Below are positions 1 to 9,010 of a stretch of DNA of 64,000 bases, piece after piece. The stretch's first letter is position 1. The number at the start of each line of letters is the position of its first letter. The DNA comes from Candidatus Rokuibacteriota bacterium (lineage in GTDB: Bacteria; Methylomirabilota; Methylomirabilia; Rokubacteriales; CSP1-6). Under the pieces are notes generated by a model. That model made no database searches. It saw nothing but the letters and a program-made list of their open reading frames with translations, and was not told where the DNA came from. The stretch lies in contig JACPIQ010000068.1 in the NCBI GenBank assembly GCA_016188005.1, positions 1-64,000 of the forward strand, in the 5' to 3' direction. The position numbers were made by a program, and so were the translations under genes.

Positions 1-1243
1 GGTTGCCCTTCTTGATATAGACCGACCACTCCTCGACGACGAGCTTCACCTCGAGGCCGAGCTGCTTCCACGCCTGCTGCGCGTAGAGTGCCACCTGCTC
101 GCGGACGGGGTTGCCCTTGTCCACCATCAGCTCGAAGGCCAACCGCTTGCCGCCCTTCTGGAGAGTGCCGTCGGGGCCGGGCTTGAATCCCGCCTCCGCC
201 AGCAGCGCCTTGGCGCGGCCGACGTCGTAGGCATACGGCTTGAGGCTGGCGTTGAAGAACGGCCCGAACGCCCGGGCGTAGGGGCTGCTGGCCACCGGCG
301 CATCGCCCTTCACGACGCGCTGGACGAGCAGCCCACGGTTCAGCCCGTGGATCAGCGCCTGCCGGACCAGGCGGTCGGTGAAGGGCCAGCGCGTGTTGTT
401 GAAGGAGATGTTGAACGTGGACGGCAATTGCGTCACCTTGAAGCTGAGCTGCGGCGCGCGCTCGAGCGTCTCGCGATGGACGGACTCGACGACGGCCAGG
501 TCCAGCTCGCCGGTCCGGAGTTGCGCCACCACCGTGTTGATGTCGGGGATGACCTTGAACACGATGGTGCGGAGCTTGGGACGGCCGTCATGGTAGTCAG
601 GGTTGGCGTCGAGAGTGATGTGCGAGCCCTTGACCGCTTCCTTGAACTTGAACGGCCCCGTGCCGACCGGCTTCTGCGCGAAGTCCGAGAGGTCGTTGAG
701 GTCCTTGCCCTCCAGGAGGTGCTTCGGCGCGATGACGACGTTCCACGCGAGCACGATGGGCAGCGACGCGAACGGCTGACCGAAGACGATGCGGACCGTC
801 GCGTCGTCGACGATGTCCACCCGCTGCAGCCCCTTCAACGCGCTCCGGAACAACGCCTTGACCTTGGGGTCGACGATGCTCTCGAGCGTGAACTTGACGT
901 CCGCCGCGGTGAGCGGCTTGCCGTCGTGCCACTTCACGCCACGCCGCAGCTTGAACTCCCACACCTTGGCGCCCTCGAGCGCCTGCCACGAGGTGGCGAG
1001 ATCGCCGACCGGCTGGAGGTCGCCCGGACGGTAGCGTGTCAGGGTCGAGAAGACGACCTTGAGCACCTGCGTCGTCGGCAACTGCTGGGGCTGCGTGAAT
1101 GGATTCAGCGTCACGTCGCCGATGATGGAGATGCGGAGCACGCCGGGCGGCCCTTGAGCCTCAGCAGGCGTGACCAGGGTGCCGGTGATGACCGCGAACG
1201 CCAGGGCCAGGGTCAGACATCGCGACGATGGTCGATAACTCAT
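1..1243 (-). CDS. Peptide/nickel-type ABC transporter substrate-binding protein (partial, 3' end outside window)
   Basis: This is the extracytoplasmic binding protein of a peptide/nickel (SBP_bac_5, DppA-like) ABC importer. The ATG at 1243 is followed by a cleavable signal peptide (basic MSYRPSSR, hydrophobic core, cleavage likely near AEAQG). Family hallmarks follow: an ILNPFT-like segment, WEFKLRRGVKWHDGKPLTAADV, the VGTGPFKFKE motif and a late ARALLAEAGF-like stretch. About 414 codons are visible of a usual 500 to 540, so the C-terminal lobe lies beyond the left edge. It is the last visible gene of the operon behind two permeases, and its start overlaps the stop of a 36-codon ORF as ATGA. 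The substrate cannot be told from sequence. Confidence 0.9.
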   Translation of the reverse strand, partial: MSYRPSSRCLTLALAFAVITGTLVTPAEAQGPPGVLRISIIGDVTLNPFTQPQQLPTTQVLKVVFSTLTRYRPGDLQPVGDLATSWQALEGAKVWEFKLRRGVKWHDGKPLTAADVKFTLESIVDPKVKALFRSALKGLQRVDIVDDATVRIVFGQPFASLPIVLAWNVVIAPKHLLEGKDLNDLSDFAQKPVGTGPFKFKEAVKGSHITLDANPDYHDGRPKLRTIVFKVIPDINTVVAQLRTGELDLAVVESVHRETLERAPQLSFKVTQLPSTFNISFNNTRWPFTDRLVRQALIHGLNRGLLVQRVVKGDAPVASSPYARAFGPFFNASLKPYAYDVGRAKALLAEAGFKPGPDGTLQKGGKRLAFELMVDKGNPVREQVALYAQQAWKQLGLEVKLVVEEWSVYIKKGN

Positions 1244-1350
1244 GTGATCCCTTTCGTTGGTGAGTGCGCCGCGTCCTCGATGATCTGCGCGGCGATGTTG
1301 CGGGCAATCTCCCCCGGGCTTCCACGCTGCCGGCGGAGTCCCAGCGGCAT
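1240..1350 (-). CDS. 36-aa ORF translationally coupled between permease and binding protein
   Basis: A 36-codon frame starts with an ATG inside the permease stop (TGATG, 1352-1348) and stops as ATGA on the start of the binding-protein gene. The peptide runs MPLGLRRQRG to HSPTKGIT and contains one plausible amphipathic helix (GEIARNIAAQIIEDAAHS) with composition unlike the arginine-rich shadow frames of this genome. It matches no family I recognise. It may be a real small protein, a coupling peptide that carries ribosomes across the gap, or the leftover C-terminus of a lost gene. The double coupling is what makes it credible. Confidence 0.4.
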   Translation of the reverse strand: MPLGLRRQRGSPGEIARNIAAQIIEDAAHSPTKGIT

Positions 1351-2255
1351 CACGTTCCCGCGTGCCGCGGATCGAGCGTGTCGGACAGCGCGTCGCCGAG
1401 CGCGTTGTAGGACAGCACGGTCAGCATGATCGCCGCGCCCGGGTAGAGGGCGAGACTCGGGGTCTTCCAGACGTAGTGCTGGGCGCCGGTCAGCATGTTG
1501 CCCCACGTCGGCGTCGGCGGCTGGACGCCGAGGCCGAGGTACGACAGCGCCGACTCGGTGAGCACGGCGTACGCGACGCCGAGCGTCGCCGCCACGATGA
1601 GCGAGGGCAGCGCCTGCGGCAGCAGGTGCCGCAGCAGGATGCGCGTGCGGCCCACGCCCAGGGCGCGCGAGGCGACCACGAACTCCTGCGGCAGCGTCCG
1701 CAGCACCTCGGCGCGGACCACGCGAGCGACGACCATCCACCCCGTCGCCCCGATCACCAGGACCACGTTGACGATGCTCGAGCCGAAGACGGCCAGTACG
1801 AGCAGGGCCAGGAAGAATGTGGGCACCGTCAGCATGCCGTCGGTCACGCGCATGAGGATCACCTCGACGATCCCGCCGGCCATGCCGCTGATGCCGCCGA
1901 GTGCGGTGCCGATCGCGATCGCCAGGACCATGGCCGACAGCCCGACCGCCAGGGACGTCCGCGCGCCGGCGATCAGCCGGGAGAGCACGTCGCGCCCGGT
2001 CTCGTCCGTGCCCAGCAGGTGCTCGCGCGACGGCGGGGCCATCTGATTCAGGAGGTCGATGAACTCCGGTTCGTAAGGGACGATCCACGGCGCCAGCGCG
2101 GCGGCCAGGTGCACCACGATGAGATAGCCGAGCGCGGCGACTGCCAGCCGGTTGCGGCGAAACCGGCGCCAGGGGTAGTCGGCGCCCCGCTCGCCCCGTG
2201 CCTCCGGCAGCGCGGCGCGCGGCGTCTCGGTGTCGATCCCGCCGGGCCCGCTCAC
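1350..2255 (-). CDS. ABC transporter permease, DppC type
   Basis: This is an inner-membrane subunit of a peptide/nickel importer (BPD_transp_1 family, DppC/OppC type), 301 aa. The GTG start at 2255 overlaps the stop of the upstream permease as GTGA, which fixes the start even though the frame is open further upstream. Its DppC features are the N-terminal PWRRFRRNRLAVAAL segment before TM1, the GTDETGRDVLSRLIAGARTS motif, and the EAA loop around VVASRALGVGRTRILLRHLLP that contacts the ATPase. The C-terminus ends in LSDTLDPR, as is usual. It pairs with the DppB-type protein encoded immediately upstream. Confidence 0.93.
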   Translation of the reverse strand: MSGPGGIDTETPRAALPEARGERGADYPWRRFRRNRLAVAALGYLIVVHLAAALAPWIVPYEPEFIDLLNQMAPPSREHLLGTDETGRDVLSRLIAGARTSLAVGLSAMVLAIAIGTALGGISGMAGGIVEVILMRVTDGMLTVPTFFLALLVLAVFGSSIVNVVLVIGATGWMVVARVVRAEVLRTLPQEFVVASRALGVGRTRILLRHLLPQALPSLIVAATLGVAYAVLTESALSYLGLGVQPPTPTWGNMLTGAQHYVWKTPSLALYPGAAIMLTVLSYNALGDALSDTLDPRHAGT

Positions 2256-3199
2256 CTGAGCGTGATCCTCGGGTCCACCACGCCGTAGAGCAGGTCCGTC
2301 ACCAGACTGCTCGCGACGACGAGCCCCGCCACCAGCAGCGTCACGCCCATGATCACCGGATAGTCGCGCGTGATGGCCGCATCGACCGCCAGGCGTCCGA
2401 GTCCAGGCCAGGCGAAGATCGTCTCGGTGATCACCGCGCCGCCGAGGAGCCGGGGGACGAGCACGCCCAGCACTGTCAGCATCGGGATGAGCGCGTTGCG
2501 GAGCGCGTGCCGCGCGAGGAGCGAGACCTCCGGCAGACCCTTGGCGCGCGCGGTGCGGATGTAGTCCTGCGCGAGGACGTCCACCATGTTCGAGCGCACG
2601 TAGCGGGTGAGCTGCGCCAGCGGGAAGGTCGCCAGCACCAGGGCCGGCATCACGGTGTGGGCCAGCAGGTCCCCCACCGCGAAGGGCGTCCCGACCGTCA
2701 CCATCCCCGACGAAGGGAGCCAGCCGAGCTGCACCGAGAAGACGATGATGAGCAGGATCCCCAGCCAGAAGATCGGGACGGAGACGCCGGCGAACGCCAC
2801 CACCGTCGCGACGTAATCGAGCCACGAGTAGCGGTAGACGGCGGAGATCGTCCCGAGCGGCACGGCCAGCACGACGGCGACGACGAGCGCCGTGCCCGAG
2901 AGCAGCAGCGTGCTCGGGATCCGCTCGGCCACGAGCTGCGAGGTCGGCAGGCCGTGCTGGTAGGAGCGGCCGAAGTTCCCGCCGAGCGCGTTGCGGATCC
3001 AGCGCCCGTACTGGACCGGCAGCGGGTCGTCGAGGCCGAGCAGGCCACGCATCTCCCGCGCGACGCCGGGGTCCATGTCCGGCTGGTTGAGCAGCGCGGG
3101 CCCGCCGGGCGCGGCGTGGACGATGACGAAGATCGCCACGCTCACCACGAAGAGCACGACCACGCCATGGAGCAGCCGGCGGAGAAGATACGTCCGCAC
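2252..3199 (-). CDS. ABC transporter permease, DppB type
   Basis: This 315-aa inner-membrane permease is the DppB/OppB-type partner of a peptide/nickel importer. It shows the family's N-terminal MRTYLLRRLLHGVVVLF helix, the PGGPALL segment in the first periplasmic loop, about six membrane helices, and the EAA motif around YIRTARAKGLPEVSLLARHA. The C-terminus is DLLYGVVDPRITL, typical of DppB. It is the first gene of the visible operon (permease B, permease C, small ORF, binding protein). No ATPase genes are visible, and they may lie past the left edge. Confidence 0.93.
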   Translation of the reverse strand: MRTYLLRRLLHGVVVLFVVSVAIFVIVHAAPGGPALLNQPDMDPGVAREMRGLLGLDDPLPVQYGRWIRNALGGNFGRSYQHGLPTSQLVAERIPSTLLLSGTALVVAVVLAVPLGTISAVYRYSWLDYVATVVAFAGVSVPIFWLGILLIIVFSVQLGWLPSSGMVTVGTPFAVGDLLAHTVMPALVLATFPLAQLTRYVRSNMVDVLAQDYIRTARAKGLPEVSLLARHALRNALIPMLTVLGVLVPRLLGGAVITETIFAWPGLGRLAVDAAITRDYPVIMGVTLLVAGLVVASSLVTDLLYGVVDPRITLR

Positions 3200-3368
3200 G
3201 ACGCGGGATCGAGGCTAGTGTCCAGGCTCTGAACCCACGCTGACGATCACGCGGCGGGGCCGACGCGGCGTTCTCAGCATGAGGTCAAAGAGGGACACCC
3301 GCCCGTGTCATTCACGCACGCAGCACCCACCGTTTGCCACCCCGTCCGCGGTTCATGAATCGTGCGCC

Positions 3369-3960
3369 CTAGGTCGCGGCCGGAACGCATCCAGCCGCGA
3401 GCAGCTCGTCGATGACGCGGGCCAGGATCGAACGGGCGAGGACGGTCGGGCGGCCGGTGACCTCGACGACGATCTCGCGCATCGCTTCGTCCATGCCGAC
3501 GCAGCTCATCCACACGAGGTCGGCGCGCGCGGCGGCGAGGATCTCCGCCGCTCGGCGCACGTCGTCGAGACGCTGCTCGCCGGTATAGGGCGAGGCCGAC
3601 GTCACCACCGCCTCGATGCCGCGCTCCGCGAACTGCCGGTGCGCCTGCTCGATCTGTCCGGCCGAGGGCTTGATGACGCCGAGCCGCCGTCCACCGGCCA
3701 GCGCCGAGATGATCGCGGGGAAGACGCGGCCGGGGTTCACGACGAGGACGTCGGAGCGGCGTCTCGGACCCGTCGCGAAGCCGGGCGGCGATGCCGACCT
3801 CGCCAGGCCCCGGGCCGAGCGCTTCGATCTCACGCCGGCGGAGGTCATCCAGCGCGCCAGCCTGCAAGACCTCGACCGGACGCGTGAAGAACGGGGTCAT
3901 GAAGGGTACGAGATCGTCGCGCGGCGCTTGACCCACAGTCACCATCCCGATGCGGTCCAT
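3369..3960 (-). pseudogene. AroM-family gene with internal deletion and frameshift
   Basis: The N-terminal part, from ATG 3960 behind a GGGGGAGGAG ribosome site, reads MDRIGMVTVGQAPRDDLVPF and continues to IAARLRDGSE. This matches the start of AroM proteins. Near 3770-3785 the homology jumps to another frame (SDVLVVNPGRVFPAIISALAGG, then GVIKPSAGQI and WMSCVGMDEAMREI) and runs to the stop at 3369. By comparison with E. coli AroM (about 225 aa), roughly 40 residues of the middle are missing, and the two halves are out of frame with each other. The product would be truncated. AroM's biochemical role is unclear. Whether this is a true deletion or an assembly error cannot be decided here. Confidence 0.7.
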
Positions 3961-4118
3961 GGCTGACTCCTCCCCCGACCCCGGGACCCCGCGAATGATA
4001 TCTACGCTCTGCCGATGACGACCGGCTCTTGACTCGGCGTCACGGCCCGGGCAGCCATGGCGCGGGGCGCCGGCGGTCTCCGCTCCCGCTCGCGGCGCCC
4101 CGCCGCCTGCTCTTCGGA

Positions 4119-4194
4119 TGGTGGAGGGTAAGGGATTCGAACCCTCGACCTCGGCGTTGCGAACGCCGCGCTCTCCCAACTGAGCTAACCCCCC
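4119..4194 (-). tRNA. tRNA-Ala (anticodon CGC)
   Basis: The minus strand folds as a full cloverleaf. The acceptor stem GGGGGGT pairs with ACCCTCC and contains the G3-U70 wobble that identifies tRNA-Ala. The D stem is GCTC/GAGC, the anticodon stem CGGCG/CGCCG closes the loop TTCGCAA, and the T arm carries GGGTTCGAATCCC-type pairing. The anticodon CGC reads GCG codons, which are frequent in this genome. The discriminator is A73 and the CCA end is encoded. It is 76 nt long including CCA. Confidence 0.97.
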
Positions 4195-4209
4195 CTGGAC
4201 AGCCTCCGT

Positions 4210-4238
4210 ATTCTACCCACGCAGGGGGGACATCACAA
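4210..4238 (-). promoter_or_regulatory. sigma70-type promoter of tRNA-Ala
   Basis: On the minus strand a -35 box TTGTGA (4238-4233; 4 of 6 to consensus) and a -10 box TAGAAT (4215-4210; 5 of 6) are separated by 17 nt. The tRNA begins about 16 nt after the -10 box. The promoter lies just after the slipin stop codon, so the tRNA need not depend on read-through. Confidence 0.6.
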
Positions 4239-4246
4239 GCAGCGCG

Positions 4247-5074
4247 TCACTGGCCAGCCGGGATCCCGGGGGCCGGTGGCGGCTGCGCAGCCTTGAAGGC
4301 GTTGACCACCGCGCCGAAGAGCTCCATGGGCAGCGGGAAGAACGTCGTCGTGTTCCGCTCCGAGGCGATCTCCCTCATGGTCTGGAGATACCGGAGCTGG
4401 ATGGCGATGGGATAGCGCGACAGCACGTCTGCCGCCTCGGAGAGCTTCGCGGCGGCCTGGAACTCTCCGTCCGCGTTGATCACCTTGGCGCGCCGCTCGC
4501 GCTCGGCCTCGGCCTGCTTGGACATGGCCCGCTGCATGTCCTGCGGCAGGTCGACGTTCTTCACCTCCACGGCTGCGACCTTGATGCCCCACGGCGTCGT
4601 GTGCTCGTCGATGATGCGGGTGAGCTGCTGGTTGATCTTGTCCCGCGCGGCGAGGAGGTCGTCCAGCTCCTGCTGCCCCAGCACGCTCCGGAGCGTCGTC
4701 TGAGCGATCTGGGAAGTCGCGTAGAGGAAATCCTCGACGCTGATCACGGCCTTCGCCGCGTCGAGCACGCGGAAGAAGATCACGGCGTTGACTTTCACGG
4801 AGACGTTGTCGCGCGTGATCACGTCCTGCGGCGGCACGTCCATGGTGATGGTCCTGAGGCTCACCTTGACCATCTTGTCCACGAACGGGATCAGCAGCAC
4901 CAGGCCCGGCCCGGAGCCGTCGCCGCCCGGATTGAGCACGGCGCTGGCGCGACGGCCGAAGCGGAAGATGACCCCCCGCTCGTACTCCCGGAGGATCCGC
5001 ACGGACGAGCCGACGACGAAGAGCACGATCACCAGCACCGGCACGATCCCGAAGATCATCTCGAAGCCGCTCAT
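4247..5074 (-). CDS. Slipin (stomatin-like SPFH membrane protein)
   Basis: This 275-aa protein of the SPFH/stomatin family has one N-terminal membrane helix (residues about 5 to 25, [15 protein letters not shown]) and then the band-7 domain. Family marks are [13 protein letters not shown], the [20 protein letters not shown] segment and [16 protein letters not shown] charged helix ([18 protein letters not shown]) precedes the C-terminus. Slipins form membrane ring or scaffold assemblies. Its start overlaps the stop of the NfeD protease gene as ATGA, the classic nfeD-slipin pair, in which the membrane protease is thought to act on the stomatin C-terminus. Confidence 0.93.
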   Translation of the reverse strand: MSGFEMIFGIVPVLVIVLFVVGSSVRILREYERGVIFRFGRRASAVLNPGGDGSGPGLVLLIPFVDKMVKVSLRTITMDVPPQDVITRDNVSVKVNAVIFFRVLDAAKAVISVEDFLYATSQIAQTTLRSVLGQQELDDLLAARDKINQQLTRIIDEHTTPWGIKVAAVEVKNVDLPQDMQRAMSKQAEAERERRAKVINADGEFQAAAKLSEAADVLSRYPIAIQLRYLQTMREIASERNTTTFFPLPMELFGAVVNAFKAAQPPPAPGIPAGQ

Positions 5075-6399
5075 GTGCGTGTCTCCTCACGGTCCCGCCG
5101 CGGGTTGGCTGCCCTGACCACGTGGAGCGTGAGCCCCTCCACCGCCGTGATCCGTACCGTCTCGCCCACCGCCACGGGCCCGTCCCGCGTCACGGCGTGC
5201 CACAACTCGCCCTGCACGAGCACCTGTCCCTCGGGATCGAGCGCCGTCCGGGCCACGGCCGCCTCGCCCACCATGCCCGCAGCCCCCGTGCTGGGCTGCC
5301 GGTACAGGGCCCGGACACCGTAGGAGAGCGCGAAGATGAAGAGCCCTGCCGTGCTCCCCACGGTCGGGACGATGACGTACCACGAGATGCGGATCCCCGT
5401 CTCGGGAGCGTCGTAGAGCATCATCGAGCCCAGGATCATGGCGACGATCCCGCCGATGGAGAGCACACCATGGCTCACGATCTTGATCTCCGCGATGAGG
5501 AGCGCCACGCCGAAGAGGATGAGCAGCAGGCCCGCCCAGTTGATGGGCAGGCTCTGGAAGGCGAAGAAGGCCAGGATGAGGCTGATGCCGCCCAGCACCC
5601 CGGGCAGGATCACTCCGGGATTCGACAGCTCGAAGAACAGGCCCAGCATCCCGATCATCATGAGGATGTAGGCGATGTTCGGGTCGGTGATCAGCGCCAG
5701 GAAGCGGTCGCGGAAGCGCACCTCGATGCGCTTCACCGGCGCCTCGCGCGTCTGCAGCGTGACCGGACCCCGGGTGGTCTTGACGGTCCTCCCGTTCGCC
5801 TTTGCCAGGAGATCCGGGATGTTCTCGGCGACGAGGTCGACCACCCGGAGCTTCACCGCCTCGCGCTCCGTGGCCGATACGGAGGTGCGCACGGCCTTCT
5901 CCGCCCATTCGACGTTGCGCCCGCGCTCGGTGGCGATGGTGCGGGCGAAGGCGGCCGCGTCGTTCTCGACCTTCTTCATCATCTCCTTGTCGCTGCCGCC
6001 ACCCACGGCCACGGGGTGCGCGGCCCCGATGTTGGTGGCCGGCGCCATGGCGGCCACGTGACCCGCCATGGTGATGAAGACCCCGGCGGAGGCCGCGCGC
6101 GCGCCGGTGGGGCCGACGTAGACGATGACGGGGATCTCGGACTTGAGGATGGCCTGCACGATGGAGCGCATGGAGCGCTCGAGCCCGCCGGGGGTGTCGA
6201 GCTGGACGATCAGTGCCTGGGATCGCTCCGCCTGGGCCCGCTCCAGCGCGCCGGCGACGAGGCGCACGGTCACGGGGGTGATGGCGCCGTCCACCTCGAG
6301 GAGGGAGACGGGAGCGGGAGGCGCCGCAAAGCCGGGCAGCGGTCCCAGCGCCACGGCCAGCCCGAGCAGAACAGACCCCCACAGCAGGCCTCGCCTCAT
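5071..6399 (-). CDS. NfeD-family membrane serine protease (1510-N type, long form)
   Basis: This 442-aa protein has a signal peptide or anchor, a ClpP-fold serine protease domain (about 30 to 220), a membrane block of four to five helices (about 235 to 370) and a C-terminal OB-fold NfeD domain (about 375 to 440). The catalytic serine is probably Ser104 in [10 protein letters not shown], with the lysine of a Ser-Lys dyad at about 142-143 (KEMMKKVEN), as in the Pyrococcus 1510-N protease. The LDTPGG motif is intact. It is coupled to the slipin gene and probably cleaves or regulates it in membrane quality control. Confidence 0.92.
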   Translation of the reverse strand: MRRGLLWGSVLLGLAVALGPLPGFAAPPAPVSLLEVDGAITPVTVRLVAGALERAQAERSQALIVQLDTPGGLERSMRSIVQAILKSEIPVIVYVGPTGARAASAGVFITMAGHVAAMAPATNIGAAHPVAVGGGSDKEMMKKVENDAAAFARTIATERGRNVEWAEKAVRTSVSATEREAVKLRVVDLVAENIPDLLAKANGRTVKTTRGPVTLQTREAPVKRIEVRFRDRFLALITDPNIAYILMMIGMLGLFFELSNPGVILPGVLGGISLILAFFAFQSLPINWAGLLLILFGVALLIAEIKIVSHGVLSIGGIVAMILGSMMLYDAPETGIRISWYVIVPTVGSTAGLFIFALSYGVRALYRQPSTGAAGMVGEAAVARTALDPEGQVLVQGELWHAVTRDGPVAVGETVRITAVEGLTLHVVRAANPRRDREETRT

Positions 6400-6439
6400 G
6401 GCCGCCTCCCGCCGCTCATGATAGCACGCGGCAGCGCGG

Positions 6440-7384
6440 CTACCGGCCGAGGGCGAGCACCGACAGGAGCTCGAAGAGCAGGTTGGCGGCCAGCAGGCTC
6501 GTCACCTGGCCCGGCCCGTCGTAGGGGGGCGAGACCTCCACGACGTCGGCGCCGATCAGCGGGAGCGCGCGCAGGGCACGCACGAGCACCAGCGCCTCGT
6601 ACGCGCTGAGCCCACCCACCTCCGGTGTGCCAGTGGCGGGTGCGTAGGCGGGATCCACCGCGTCGATGTCGAAGGAACAGTAGACGGGCGCGCCGCGCAG
6701 CCGCTCGAGCCGCCCGGCGACCGCCGCCACGCCGCGCTCCTTGACCTCGTCGATGCGCACGACTTCCAGCCCGTGCTCGGCGTGAAAGTCGAAGTCGCCC
6801 GGCCCTCGCAGCGGGCCCCGGATGCCGATCTGCAGCACTCGGCGGCCATCCACGAGCCCCTCTTCGACCGCCCGCCTGAAGGTGCTGCCGTGGAAGTGGC
6901 GGGAGCCACCGTACTCGTCCCAGGTGTCGGGGTGCGCGTCGAAGTGCACGAGACCCAGCGGCCCGTGCTGCCGCCGGAGCGCCCGGAGGATGGGCAGCGT
7001 GACCGAGTGATCGCCGCCCACTCCGAGCGGGATGACCCGGGCCGCCGCCAGCCGGTCCACTTCCAGCTCGATCGCCTCGAAGGTGCGCTCGATGGAGATG
7101 GGGGCCACGTCCACGTCCCCGTAGTCCGCTACCCTCAGCCGCTCGAAGGGGGACACCCCGAGCGCGGGGTTGTAGGTGCGGATCAGCGAGGACTGCTCCC
7201 GGATGTGGCGCGGGCCGTGGCGCGCCCCCGGCCGGTAGGATGTGCCGCCGTCGTAGGGAAGCCCGACGATCGCCACGTCCAGCGCGGCCGGGTCCCGCAA
7301 GTAGGGCAGCCGCATGAAGGTCGCCGGCTGGCCGAAGCGAGGCGAGTGAAGCGCGTCCCGCGGCGCCGGTCGGCCCTCGTCCAC
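6440..7384 (-). CDS. speB: Ureohydrolase (agmatinase family)
   Basis: This 314-aa enzyme of the arginase/agmatinase superfamily uses a binuclear manganese centre to hydrolyse guanidino groups to urea. The metal-binding motifs are present in order: GGDHSVTLPI, FDAHPDTWDEY (the DAHxD signature) and SFDIDAVDPAYAPATGTPEVGG (DxD). Agmatine giving putrescine is the default assignment, but guanidinobutyrate or another guanidino acid cannot be excluded. It lies 22 nt downstream of sufS with no clear link to Fe-S assembly, at the 3' end of the cox/suf train. Confidence 0.85.
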   Translation of the reverse strand: MDEGRPAPRDALHSPRFGQPATFMRLPYLRDPAALDVAIVGLPYDGGTSYRPGARHGPRHIREQSSLIRTYNPALGVSPFERLRVADYGDVDVAPISIERTFEAIELEVDRLAAARVIPLGVGGDHSVTLPILRALRRQHGPLGLVHFDAHPDTWDEYGGSRHFHGSTFRRAVEEGLVDGRRVLQIGIRGPLRGPGDFDFHAEHGLEVVRIDEVKERGVAAVAGRLERLRGAPVYCSFDIDAVDPAYAPATGTPEVGGLSAYEALVLVRALRALPLIGADVVEVSPPYDGPGQVTSLLAANLLFELLSVLALGR

Positions 7385-7405
7385 GTTGCCCTCACCCGCC
7401 TCGCG

Positions 7406-8632
7406 TCACAGCTCGGCCTGGAGCGTGGACACCGCTCGAGCGAGGCACTCCACCTCGCCGGCGGTGTTGTAGACGGAGAAGCTCGCCCGGAGCGTACCGA
7501 CGATTCCCAGGCGCCGCATCAGGGGCTGGGCGCAGTGGTGCCCCGCTCTGACGGCGATCCCCGACTCGTCGAGGATGGCCGCGCCGTCATGAGGGTGGAT
7601 GCCCGCGACGTTGAACGCCACCACGGCCCCCCGCGGCTCTGCCGCCGGCGGGCCGTAGAGCGTGACGCCGGGGATGGCCGCCAGCGCCTCCTGGGCGAGC
7701 CGCGTCAGCTCCTGCTCGTGGGCGGTCACGCGCGGCATACCGAGCTTGCCGAGATATTCTACCGCCGCCGCCAATCCCACCGCCTCCGAGATCGGTGGGG
7801 TGCCGGGCTCGAAGCGCCATGGCAGGTCGTTCCACCGGGCGCGGTCGATCCACACCTCCTTGATCATCTCTCCCCCGCCCCAGGCGGGCTCCAGCCGCTC
7901 CAGCACCTCGTGGCGCCCGTAGAGCACGCCGATCCCCGTCGGCCCCAGCATCTTGTGCCCCGAGAAGGCGTAGAAGTCGGCGCCGAGCCCGGGAAGGTCC
8001 AGCGCCAGATGGGGCGCGGCCTGGGCTCCGTCCACGAGCAGAAGGGCGCCCGCTGCATGGGCCGCTTGCGCCATGTCCGCCACGGGGTTGACCGTGCCGA
8101 GGACGTTGGAGACGTGAGTCACGGCCACGATGCGGGTGCGCCCGCCGAGGAGTCGGCTGAAGGCGTCGAGGTCCAGGTGACACCCGTCCGACACTGGCAC
8201 CGCCCGGAGCGCGACGCCCCGATCGCGGCAGACCAGCTGCCACGGGATCAGGTTCGAGTGGTGCTCCATCTCGGTGACCAGCACCTCGTCGCCCGGCGCG
8301 AGCGTGCGCCCCATGACCTGGGCCACCAGGTTGATCGCCTCCGTCGTCCCGCGGGTGAAGACGATCTCCTCGCGGGCGCGCGCGCCGATGAAGGCACGGA
8401 CGGCGTCGCGGGCACCCTCGTACAGCTCCGTGGCCTCCTCGCCCAGCGTGTGGATGGAGCGGTGGACGTTGGCGTGGCTCTGCTCGTAGTAGCGCTGGAT
8501 GGCCTCGATCACCTGGCGCGGCTTCTGGCTGGAGGCGGCGGAGTCGAGGTACGCGACGGGGTGGCCGTGCACCATGCGGGACAGGATGGGGAAGTCGGGC
8601 CGGCAGCCCTCGCCCAGGGTCATGGCGCTCAT
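7406..8632 (-). CDS. sufS: Cysteine desulfurase SufS
   Basis: This is a PLP-dependent group II cysteine desulfurase, 408 aa, which moves sulfur from cysteine as persulfide to a SufU/SufE partner. The ATG at 8632 overlaps the sufU stop (ATGA). The N-terminal FPIL and LDSAASSQKP motifs are typical. The PLP lysine is Lys227 in FSGHKMLGPTGIG, and the active-site cysteine is Cys367 in VRAGHHCAQPLM. Pairing with sufU gives a minimal SUF sulfur-donation module. Here it sits at the end of a molybdoenzyme cluster, where it could also supply sulfur to the CoxD/XdhC maturation steps; that link is inferred. Confidence 0.95.
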   Translation of the reverse strand: MSAMTLGEGCRPDFPILSRMVHGHPVAYLDSAASSQKPRQVIEAIQRYYEQSHANVHRSIHTLGEEATELYEGARDAVRAFIGARAREEIVFTRGTTEAINLVAQVMGRTLAPGDEVLVTEMEHHSNLIPWQLVCRDRGVALRAVPVSDGCHLDLDAFSRLLGGRTRIVAVTHVSNVLGTVNPVADMAQAAHAAGALLLVDGAQAAPHLALDLPGLGADFYAFSGHKMLGPTGIGVLYGRHEVLERLEPAWGGGEMIKEVWIDRARWNDLPWRFEPGTPPISEAVGLAAAVEYLGKLGMPRVTAHEQELTRLAQEALAAIPGVTLYGPPAAEPRGAVVAFNVAGIHPHDGAAILDESGIAVRAGHHCAQPLMRRLGIVGTLRASFSVYNTAGEVECLARAVSTLQAEL

Positions 8633-9006
8633 CGGGGGGGCGGCGTCTCCCCGCCCGAGAGGGCGGCCTGGAGGACGGAGATGGGGAGGGTGACGCAGCG
8701 CATCCGCGTGGGACGGATCTCCGCCTCCAGGCGCTCGAGGACGGCGGCCGCCGGGACCGCGGCCGCCTGGTCGGTGGCCCGGCCCACCACCATCTCCAGC
8801 AGCACGTCCGCCGAGGCGGCGCAGATGGCGCAGCTGTCGCCGTGGTGGCGGGCATCCGACAGCGTGCCGTTCACGATGCGGCACTCGATGCGGATCCGAT
8901 CCCCGCAGAGGGGATTCACGTCCTCGAAGGCGCCCTGGGGCTCCGCGATCCGGCCGCGGAAGCGCGGGTGACGGAAGCGGTCGCGGATCACCGTGCTGTA
9001 GACCAC
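8629..9006 (-). CDS. sufU: SufU-type Fe-S assembly protein
   Basis: This 125-aa IscU-like fold protein carries the SufU ligand set: Cys34 and Asp36 in NPLCGDRI, Cys59 in HHGDSCAIC and Cys104 in MRCVTLP. In Gram-positive models SufU is a zinc-dependent sulfurtransferase that accepts persulfide from SufS. It is directly coupled to sufS. An extra cysteine, Cys62, follows Cys59 in the GDSCAIC turn. Confidence 0.92.
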   Translation of the reverse strand: MVYSTVIRDRFRHPRFRGRIAEPQGAFEDVNPLCGDRIRIECRIVNGTLSDARHHGDSCAICAASADVLLEMVVGRATDQAAAVPAAAVLERLEAEIRPTRMRCVTLPISVLQAALSGGETPPPR

Positions 9007-9010
9007 GGCG

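Noticed and set aside
6773-8971. A 732-codon plus-strand frame opposite speB, sufS and sufU
   Set aside because: It spans three clear minus-strand genes and has no recognisable domain.
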